Origin: CAZDRB01 sp964507925
GTDB taxonomy: Bacteria > Patescibacteriota > Microgenomatia > UBA1400 > UBA12108
Length of the DNA: 8,123 bases
Direction of reading: 5' to 3'
Assembly (NCBI GenBank): GCA_964507925.1
Contig: CAZDRB010000033.1
Coordinates: forward strand, 1 to 8,123
This document shows positions 1-4,842 of the stretch, in pieces. Positions within the stretch are counted from its first letter, which is position 1. Each line of letters starts with the position of its first letter. Both the position numbers and the translations under genes were made by a program. The notes under the pieces are model-generated. The model made no database searches. It had not been told where the DNA came from and saw only the letters and a list, made by a program, of their open reading frames with translations.

Positions 1-1293
1 GTGGCTCAAGCGGCAAAACAGGGATATTCCGAGTCCTTGGCCGAGAAAGTCTGGACCTTTATCGAGAGGTTTGCGGGATACGGCTTTAACAAGGCTCACG
101 CCACAAGTTATGCCATGATTGCCTATCAAACTGCCTACCTCAAAGCTCATTATCCCGTTGAGTACATGACAGCGCTTATGTCCGCGGAGTCTGGCCGGGA
201 AGACAAGATGGCCATGTCGCTTGAGGAATGTCGGTCAATGGGTATCAAGGTTTTGTCGCCTGACATCAACCATTCCGCGGCCGATTTTCAGATTGAGGAG
301 CTAGAAGGATCTCTCGACAACCGCGCCATTCGCTTTGGCTTTACTGCAGTCAAAAACGTCGGTTCCGCGGCAATCGACAATATTCTCATCGAAAGGACCG
401 GCGGGGGAGAGTTTAAGAGCTTTACTGATTTTATTGCTCGCGTCGACACGCAAAAAGTTAATAAAAAAGTTCTCGAAAGCCTGATCAAAGTCGGGGCTTT
501 TGATGTTTTTGGCAAGCGAAGTGTGATTCTTGAGGAGATTGATCGCATTCGTACCAAAGTGGGCAAGTCTGCGAGTGAAAAGGACTCTAATCAGGGAGGA
601 CTCTTTGACTCCTTGATCCAGGATTCCATCTCGATCACTGACGACTGGCTGTCAGACAAAGACGAGTTTAGTAGTCGTGAGCTCATGGAAATGGAGCGGG
701 CACTCCTTGGGATCTATCTGCGCGAACATCCCTCTCAAAAACTGCTCAAAAAAACCAAGGTAGAATGGGAGATCACAACCGCCGAGCTCGGGGAGTACAA
801 ACATCAAAAAATCACCCTTGCGTGTGTAATTAAGAGTATCAAAGTCGTCATGACCAAAACCAAGCACGAAGAAATGGCCTTTCTCTCGCTTATAGACGAC
901 GTGGGCGAGGTCGAGGCCGTAGTCTTTCCCAAAACCTATGCTCTTTGCAAAAATGTCCTGATCCCGAACTCCGTGATCTTGGCCCGTGGCAAGGTCGAGG
1001 AAAGGGAAGACCGCCTCTCTTATCTCATCGATAGCTTGACTCCCGTACAAGAGGACACTGCTCAAAAGCAAGACGATCCTGGTACTATCCGTGTTCCTTC
1101 AGGCACAAGCAAAGCCACTCTTCTCTCCCTAAACAAGCTTTTGCAGGATAACCGTGGGGAAGATCAAATCACGCTCATTTTTCAAAACGGTGAGTCCGAG
1201 CGCAGTCTCAAGCTCCCGTTTGGCGTTAGCTATACTCCCGAGCTCAAAAAAGAGATCCAGGCTTTACTCAAAATCTCTCCAATTAGCGATTGA
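1..1293 (+). CDS. dnaE: DNA polymerase III subunit alpha, C-terminal part (5' partial)
   Basis: This is the C-terminal 430 residues of the replicative polymerase subunit that extends DNA in the Pol III holoenzyme. The frame is open at the first base and the family is usually about 1,000-1,200 aa, so the GTG at base 1 is an internal Val codon, not the start. Residues 29-52 carry the highly conserved FNKAHATSYAMIAYQTAYLK block of the polymerase core. Residues about 150-170 (VNKKVLESLIKVGAFD) match the helix-hairpin-helix region. Residues 198-202 (QGGLF) fit the internal beta-clamp-binding motif, in its usual place between HhH and OB fold. Residues about 255-348 form the OB-fold domain (LSLIDDVGEVEAVVFP), followed by a small C-terminal domain to 430. 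It ends with TGA at 1291-1293, inside the promoter of the next gene. The replicative DnaE1 type is most likely, but the missing N-terminus prevents a firm split from DnaE2-like forms. Confidence 0.97.
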   Translation: MAQAAKQGYSESLAEKVWTFIERFAGYGFNKAHATSYAMIAYQTAYLKAHYPVEYMTALMSAESGREDKMAMSLEECRSMGIKVLSPDINHSAADFQIEELEGSLDNRAIRFGFTAVKNVGSAAIDNILIERTGGGEFKSFTDFIARVDTQKVNKKVLESLIKVGAFDVFGKRSVILEEIDRIRTKVGKSASEKDSNQGGLFDSLIQDSISITDDWLSDKDEFSSRELMEMERALLGIYLREHPSQKLLKKTKVEWEITTAELGEYKHQKITLACVIKSIKVVMTKTKHEEMAFLSLIDDVGEVEAVVFPKTYALCKNVLIPNSVILARGKVEEREDRLSYLIDSLTPVQEDTAQKQDDPGTIRVPSGTSKATLLSLNKLLQDNRGEDQITLIFQNGESERSLKLPFGVSYTPELKKEIQALLKISPISD

Positions 1294-1325
1294 CTTCGGC
1301 TATTCTTCGGCTATATATTTAATTC
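1290..1325 (+). promoter_or_regulatory. Sigma70-type promoter of the small-protein/Y-polymerase unit
   Basis: The -35 box TTGACT (1290-1295, 5/6 to consensus) overlaps the dnaE stop codon. A -10 box TATATT (1314-1319) follows at 18 nt; TATATA at 1312-1317 with a 16-nt spacer is an alternative register. The -10 ends 6 nt before the ATG at 1326, so transcription should begin at or within a base or two of the start codon, giving a leaderless mRNA. No Shine-Dalgarno sequence precedes that ATG. The promoter is predicted by eye only. Confidence 0.7.
1295..1314 (+). repeat. 9-bp direct repeat within the promoter spacer
   Basis: TTCGGCTAT occurs at 1295-1303 and again at 1306-1314, an 11-bp period, close to one helical turn. 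The pair fills the interval between the -35 and -10 boxes. Two same-face half-sites here would suit an operator for a repressor binding as a tandem, but a small slippage duplication would look the same. It does not match E. coli-type (CTG-N10-CAG) or Bacillus-type (GAAC-N4-GTTC) LexA boxes. Confidence 0.6.
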
Positions 1326-1586
1326 ATGATCCAAAGAATATCCGAACCTGTCTCGGTAATTACGAGCTACAACGCCAAGACCAGGGCCGTTCGCCCCATT
1401 TCTCTAGAATGGGGGAGGCGCACCTATCCCGTGCTCCAAATTGGCTTGAGACACACTTATCGCAATGGCCAGACTCGCCACCACATCTTCTCGGTCACGA
1501 GCAGCTCTCTTTTTTTCCGCCTCAACCTCAACACCGACAATCTCTCTTGGACACTCGAAGAGGTCTCCGATGGTTTACCCGATTGA
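1326..1586 (+). CDS. Small conserved-looking protein encoded with the Y-family polymerase
   Basis: An 86-aa protein of unknown function. It has no signal peptide or membrane segment, and its residue pattern (PVSVITSYNAKTRAVRPISL, then WGRRTYPVLQIG, RNGQTRHHIFSV, LFFRLNLNTDNLSWTLEEV) suggests a compact mostly-beta fold with strongly basic loops and conserved-looking Trp and Arg positions. It reminds me of small proteins next to translesion polymerase genes (the DUF6504-type neighbours of imuB/dnaE2 in Actinobacteria, and similar small ORFs beside dinB in Patescibacteria). That likeness is from memory and unproven. Support for it being real: a strong promoter directly upstream, and a 17-nt overlap with the polymerase start, typical of translational coupling. 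An accessory role in translesion synthesis is inferred from context only. Confidence 0.72.
   Translation: MIQRISEPVSVITSYNAKTRAVRPISLEWGRRTYPVLQIGLRHTYRNGQTRHHIFSVTSSSLFFRLNLNTDNLSWTLEEVSDGLPD
1557..1563 (+). promoter_or_regulatory. Shine-Dalgarno sequence fixing the Y-polymerase start
   Basis: GAAGAGG ends 6 nt before the ATG at 1570, within the end of the upstream small ORF. It supports 1570 over an in-frame ATG at 1465, which would add 35 low-complexity Ser/Thr/Arg-rich residues unlike the family, and over the ATG at 1612, which directly precedes the catalytic motif. It is the only clear ribosome binding site among the gene starts here, as expected for an internal operon gene. Confidence 0.65.
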
Positions 1587-2769
1587 TTTTAACCCTGCTC
1601 CCGCCAGAGTCATGCATATAGACCTCAACTCTTGCTTTGCCTCGGTCGAGCAGCAGGCCAATCCGCTTCTTAGGGACAAGCCCGTCGCGGTCGTTGCCTC
1701 AAATGCTCCATATGGTTGTATTCTCGCTCCAAGTATCGAGGCCAAGCTCTGGGGAGTCAAGACCGGCATGAGTCTGGCCGAGGGAAGAGCTCTTTGTCCT
1801 TGGCTTATTCCGAGACAGGCTGACCCTCACAAGTATCGCGAGGTACACGCCAAGCTTTCAAAGCTCCTAGACGAATACTCGCCTCATGTCGTCTCCAAGT
1901 CTATCGATGAGTTCTGCCTCTCCCTGCCTAGAGAGTCAGATCCTGCAGAGGTGTCAATGGAGATCAAGTCTCGCATTAAATCAGAAATCGGAGACTATCT
2001 CCGGGTCTCGATCGGAGTCTCGACCAATCAAATCCTGGCCAAGCTAGCCTCTAGCCTTCACAAGCCAGATGGATTTGACACGATCGATAAAAATAACTAC
2101 AGAGAAATATATGGAAGGGTAAACTTACAAGATTTTTGTGGTATCAACCGACGTAACGAGGCGCGGCTATATCGCGTTAATATTTTTACTGCTACTCAAT
2201 TTTACGAGGCTAGTGTCCAAACTCTCAAATCTGCCTTTGAGTCAGTCCTTGGTCGCTACTGGCACGCTCGTCTCAGAGGTTACGAAACTGATGACATAGA
2301 GTTTAGCCGCCAAAGCTTTGGCCAGTCCTACGTCCTCCCTAGACCCATGGATATAGAAGAGTGGCGCCCGATCCTAGCCAAGCTAATTGCCAAGGCCTCT
2401 CGTCGTCTCAGGAGGTCTGGATATCAAGCTCGTGGAGTCCATCTCGCCTTGCACTATCAGGATCATACAAGCTGGCATCAAGGCCACAAACAAGGAGAGT
2501 CTATGATAACCGACGCCGACCTGCTCCGGGCTGCTCTATCTCTCTACGCTCTCGCCCCCCACAAACCAGTGAAAAAAATTGCAGTTACCTGCTACAGTCT
2601 AGCAAGGGACAATGGTCAGCTCAGTTGTCTCGTGAACAAAATTAGAGTCAAGTCACTAACCCAGGCACTCGACACCTTGAACGACAAATGGGGAGAATAT
2701 GCTGTCGCCCAGGGCTCGCTTATCGGCTCAAGAGGTCACGTCCGCGACGCAATCGCTTTCGGAAAATAA
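1570..2769 (+). CDS. Y-family translesion DNA polymerase (DinB/UmuC superfamily)
   Basis: A 399-aa low-fidelity polymerase that copies past damaged template bases. The palm motif MHIDLNSCFASVE (15-27) supplies metal-binding D18. N20 sits where DinB has Asp, as in the UmuC-style D-x-N motif, and F23 aligns with the DinB steric gate F13. The second catalytic motif SIDEF (111-115) gives D113 and E114. IGVSTNQILAKLASSLHKPDG (148-168) is the conserved palm/thumb block, FCGINRRNEARL (189-200) the helix-hairpin-helix, and GQSYVLP plus the following basic region (about 251-300) starts the little finger. QLSCL at 350-354 lies where the C-terminal clamp-binding QLSLF-type motif is found and is degenerate. 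The length is normal, nothing is truncated. It overlaps the small upstream ORF by 17 nt and is probably co-transcribed with it. A dinB-like role is most likely, but D-x-N and the small partner leave UmuC- or ImuB-like assignment open. Confidence 0.95.
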   Translation: MVYPIDFNPAPARVMHIDLNSCFASVEQQANPLLRDKPVAVVASNAPYGCILAPSIEAKLWGVKTGMSLAEGRALCPWLIPRQADPHKYREVHAKLSKLLDEYSPHVVSKSIDEFCLSLPRESDPAEVSMEIKSRIKSEIGDYLRVSIGVSTNQILAKLASSLHKPDGFDTIDKNNYREIYGRVNLQDFCGINRRNEARLYRVNIFTATQFYEASVQTLKSAFESVLGRYWHARLRGYETDDIEFSRQSFGQSYVLPRPMDIEEWRPILAKLIAKASRRLRRSGYQARGVHLALHYQDHTSWHQGHKQGESMITDADLLRAALSLYALAPHKPVKKIAVTCYSLARDNGQLSCLVNKIRVKSLTQALDTLNDKWGEYAVAQGSLIGSRGHVRDAIAFGK

Positions 2770-2773
2770 AAAC

Positions 2774-3182
2774 CTAGACACCAATTCTTTGACGGGACTT
2801 TTCCATTCTCTCTACACGGTGCTCGGTCAGAGACAGTTCTTCCCAGATATCTCGGACTCGCTTTGCCAAACCATCAACCAAAGTAAATAACTTGTCATAC
2901 TTACTATTGAATCGCTTCTCCATCTTTTCCAGATCTTTCTTAGTCGCAANNNNNNNNNNNNNNNNNNNNNNNNNNNNNNNNNNNNNNNNNNNNNNNNNNN
3001 NNNNNNNNNNNNNNNNNNNNNNNNNNNNNNNNNNNNNNNNNNNNNNNNNACTGATCCAGATCTTTCTTAGTCGCAAACTGATCCAGATCTTTCTTAGTCG
3101 CAAACTGATCCAGATCTTTCTTAGTCGCAAATCTGTTCTCGAGTGCCTCCACCAGCTTTCGAATATCTTGGTCAGTAATCAT
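2774..3182 (-). CDS. Nonad-repeat coiled-coil protein, interrupted by an assembly gap
   Basis: It starts at ATG 3182 and stops at TAG 2774-2776. The N-terminus (MITDQDIRKLVEALENR) is followed by three exact copies of a 9-residue unit, FATKKDLDQ, then the 100-N gap, then a fourth degenerate copy (ATKKDLEK) and a tail whose Leu/Val/Ile residues keep strict 4-3 heptad spacing (KLFTLVDGLAKRVRDIWEEL onward). Removing the Ns restores one frame of 102 aa, with the split Phe codon rebuilt exactly. The unit closely resembles the MATKDDIAN-type nonads described for alpha/beta coiled coils, in which heptads with two extra residues form trimeric stalks with beta-layers. No signal peptide or membrane anchor is visible, so it is probably a cytoplasmic oligomer of unknown role. 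True copy number is unknown. It is divergent from the metallopeptidase gene and ends 4 nt from the polymerase stop codon. Confidence 0.85.
2923..2949 (-). repeat. Degenerate terminal copy of the 27-bp repeat
   Basis: This 27-mer differs from the units on the other side of the gap at only three positions (2923, 2926 and 2927); 2928-2949 is identical. On the coding strand the changes turn Asp-Gln at the unit end into Glu-Lys. It is probably the last repeat before the heptad tail, and it shows that both gap edges lie in the same array. Confidence 0.85.
2950..3049. other. Assembly gap of exactly 100 Ns
   Basis: One hundred Ns flanked on both sides by the same 27-bp repeat. A round 100 is a common placeholder, so the true length is unknown. 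It breaks the reading frame (100 is not a multiple of 3), while zero or any multiple of 27 restores it. The gap is best explained by short-read assembly failing across identical repeats. Confidence 0.95.
3050..3130 (-). repeat. Three identical tandem 27-bp units coding a 9-aa repeat
   Basis: Units lie at 3050-3076, 3077-3103 and 3104-3130 and are identical at the DNA level, each encoding nine residues on the minus strand. Perfect DNA identity, rather than only protein similarity, points to recent duplication or active homogenisation, so copy number may vary between strains. The period is a multiple of three, so gain or loss of units keeps the frame. Confidence 0.97.
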
Positions 3183-3216
3183 AAATCAAGTATAGTACAT
3201 TGAATTAATGATGCAA
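3168..3216. promoter_or_regulatory. Divergent promoter with overlapping -10 boxes
   Basis: The 25 bp between the coiled-coil gene (start 3182, minus) and the metallopeptidase gene (start 3208, plus) hold two oppositely oriented -10 boxes sharing the core TATA. The plus strand has TATAGT (3191-3196) with -35 TTGGTC (3168-3173) at 17 nt. The minus strand has TATACT (3194 down to 3189), ending 6 nt before its ATG, with a weak -35 TTGCAT (3216-3211) at 16 nt. Each -35 lies inside the other gene's coding sequence. For the plus gene a weaker -10, TACATT (3196-3201), also ends 6 nt before ATG 3208. Confidence 0.6.
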
Positions 3217-3720
3217 TACACTCTCATCCGCGCCAAAAAAAGAACGCTCTCCCTCCAGGTCAATCGGCAGGGAATAGTCATCGCGAGAGCGCCTCTTTAT
3301 ATGCCCAAGTTCTTGATTGACCAGTTCGTCAACCAAAAAACAGCTTGGATCAACAAAAGACTCCTAGAAATCAAAAAACCCTTGCCTGCGCGCACGGCAA
3401 AATTTACCAAAGAGGAGCTAAAAGAATATATTAAGAGCGAAGTAGATAAATACGCTGGAGTTATGCAGCTCAAGCCCAAAGGCCTACGATTCTCCGAGGT
3501 CAGCTCTTATTGGGGCACTTGCTCACCCAAAGACGTCTTGTCGTTCAACCTGGCGCTACGCTTTGCCCCGAGGAGCGCCGTCACGTACGTCGTTGTCCAC
3601 GAGCTCGCTCATCTCAAGTGGCGTGGTCATGGCAAAAGGTTTTGGGATCTAGTCTACAAGCACTGTCCCAAAGCAAAAGAATCAAGAAAGCTACTTACCT
3701 CACGAGCACTACTGCAGTAG
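3208..3720 (+). CDS. YgjP-like (DUF45) zinc metallopeptidase
   Basis: A 170-aa protein of the YgjP/DUF45 metallopeptidase family. The zinc site is H131-E132-L-A-H135, with H141 of RGHGKRFWDLV (139-149) as probable third ligand. The preceding YWGTCS (101-106) matches the family's RWGSCS-like signature, with Tyr in place of the usual Arg. The N-terminus (YTLIRAKKRTLSLQVNRQG, then IARAPLYMP and an FVNQKTAWINK segment) is the normal small beta domain and helix. It is somewhat shorter than many family members (about 230 aa), mainly in the linker, but looks complete. No signal peptide or membrane segment is seen, so it is presumably cytoplasmic; the substrate is not known. ATG 3208 and ATG 3211 are both possible starts (Met-Met). 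The 3' end overlaps the convergent glycosidase gene by 26 nt. Confidence 0.92.
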   Translation: MMQYTLIRAKKRTLSLQVNRQGIVIARAPLYMPKFLIDQFVNQKTAWINKRLLEIKKPLPARTAKFTKEELKEYIKSEVDKYAGVMQLKPKGLRFSEVSSYWGTCSPKDVLSFNLALRFAPRSAVTYVVVHELAHLKWRGHGKRFWDLVYKHCPKAKESRKLLTSRALLQ

Positions 3721-4807
3721 GCAGGAGTCGTCCAGGACCGACTTTGTAAGACCCCTCGTACCACAAGGCTGACGATCCGCCTCCATCCAAGTTCATGGCG
3801 TTATGAAGTCCGAGAGTTTTAAGCACCTCAGCCGTATCAGCAAAAGAGGCGGCAAACACATGCCCGATCACAATTGAGTCGTCCTTTGTAGCAATAAATC
3901 CACGCGTTCCCTTGCCGTTTTCTTCAGTTGTCGCAACCTCCCCACCTCTCAGGAGTCTCGGATAATTAGCAATCGCTCCTCCTCCACTCGTATCCACTCC
4001 CCACTGTACCGTTTGATCATAAAAACTCAAACTTGTGTTGTAGGCTGCGACTAGAGGAATAGTCGAGTAAACATTGTTTGCTTGGTTAAACACGACCTTG
4101 GTACGCCCATTGACAGCGAGAGTATCAAAAGTATTAGTCTTGCCTTGACACTGCGCATAATCAGGTGGGCAAAAATAGGCACCGTTAATTCCTGCAAACC
4201 CGCCACTTTTAGCTACATGCTCAGCGAGCGGCCTAGCCTCGCAGTTCCCCACACAGTTGGGGTCATCCATAGTCTCAACAACCACCCGAGCATTAGGCGC
4301 AACTACCAAGGCTACCACAAACTCGCCTCTTGAGGTCGAGACTCTCTGTCTACTATATCCCGATCCGGGAGGTGCGTTATTGACGGGGGCACTCGCGGGA
4401 ATTGGCGCCGGTACGCTCGCAACTACCTGTTTCTCAACCAGGCTCAAGATTTTAACTTCCTCGCTCTTTGCTTCTTCCCATTTCTGGGTGCTCAAGAGAG
4501 ACAAATACTTGGCAAGTGCCAGGTCTATTTCCTCGTCAGGATCATCCAGTTCGGCTCTCGCCTCAAATAGCCTCGCTCCACCCTCGTAAGTTTCCTGAAT
4601 ATTCGTGAGAAGGGCTGACAAGCTGGCATTTTTCTGGACCTGATCTTCACTCTGAAACGCGACAAGTTCTGCCTCCACTTTTTGTATCTTGTCTGCTTGA
4701 AAACTAACTACTTGCCACTCAAACCACATGACCCCCAAAGCAACCGAGGTTAAGAAAAGCGCGACTAAGAGTTTCCAGGGAAAACTCTGTAAAAGTTTCT
4801 TAAACAT
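3695..4807 (-). CDS. Membrane-anchored phosphodiester glycosidase (NAGPA/DUF2233) domain protein
   Basis: A 370-aa protein, probably cell-surface. Residues 1-11 are basic and 12-28 (KLLVALFLTSVALGVMW) form one hydrophobic segment without a clear cleavage site, so it is best read as an N-terminal anchor. Residues about 33-128 are charged and helical, partly coiled-coil-like. Residues 129-150 are a Pro/Ala-rich linker. Residues about 160-370 are the NAGPA fold: GGFAGINGAYF (202-212), RGFIATKDDSIVIG (302-315) and the family hallmark NLDGGGSSALWY (339-350). Cys185, 189, 213 and 220 could form disulfides in an exported domain. The human relative removes GlcNAc from phosphodiesters, and bacterial ones often act on cell-wall or polysaccharide-linked sugars; the substrate here is unknown. 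The last nine codons overlap the end of the metallopeptidase gene in the opposite direction. Confidence 0.93.
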   Translation of the reverse strand: MFKKLLQSFPWKLLVALFLTSVALGVMWFEWQVVSFQADKIQKVEAELVAFQSEDQVQKNASLSALLTNIQETYEGGARLFEARAELDDPDEEIDLALAKYLSLLSTQKWEEAKSEEVKILSLVEKQVVASVPAPIPASAPVNNAPPGSGYSRQRVSTSRGEFVVALVVAPNARVVVETMDDPNCVGNCEARPLAEHVAKSGGFAGINGAYFCPPDYAQCQGKTNTFDTLAVNGRTKVVFNQANNVYSTIPLVAAYNTSLSFYDQTVQWGVDTSGGGAIANYPRLLRGGEVATTEENGKGTRGFIATKDDSIVIGHVFAASFADTAEVLKTLGLHNAMNLDGGGSSALWYEGSYKVGPGRLLPTAVVLVR

Positions 4808-4842
4808 TCCTTCATTGTAGTGTAAACTGGGACTATGGACAA
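4808..4842. promoter_or_regulatory. Divergent leaderless promoters between glycosidase and nuclease genes
   Basis: The intergenic space is 27 bp (4808-4834). For the minus-strand gene, -10 TACAAT (4819 down to 4814, 5/6 to consensus) ends 6 nt before ATG 4807, with -35 TTGTCC (4842-4837) at 17 nt, inside the first codons of the opposite gene. For the plus-strand gene, TAAACT (4823-4828, 4/6) ends 6 nt before ATG 4835; no good -35 is seen for it. GAAGGA just before ATG 4807 is too close to act as a usual Shine-Dalgarno. Confidence 0.55.

Noticed and set aside
652..1071. A 139-codon minus-strand frame within dnaE
   Set aside because: It lies wholly opposite a well-supported dnaE OB-fold region and has no recognisable motif or start signal.
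1394..1414. Perfect 7-bp hairpin (CCCCATT/AATGGGG, 7-nt loop)
   Set aside because: It is inside the small gene's coding sequence and has no T-run after it, so it is not a terminator; a stem of this size can arise by chance.
1465..1569. Upstream extension of the Y-family polymerase to an ATG at 1465
   Set aside because: The added 35 residues are low-complexity Ser/Thr/Arg sequence coded opposite in frame to the small gene, while ATG 1570 has a well-spaced Shine-Dalgarno and gives the usual family N-terminus.
1154..1621. A 155-codon plus-strand open frame spanning the dnaE end and the small gene
   Set aside because: It is out of frame with dnaE, the small protein and the polymerase, and its composition (Ser, Arg, Pro-rich) is that of a shadow frame; the overlapping genes have clear family motifs or a promoter.
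3050..3130. CRISPR array
   Set aside because: The 27-bp units are directly adjacent with no spacers and encode an in-frame 9-residue protein repeat.
4257..4589. A 110-codon plus-strand frame opposite the glycosidase gene
   Set aside because: It is a Ser/Thr/Ala/Leu-rich shadow of the linker and helical stalk coding region.
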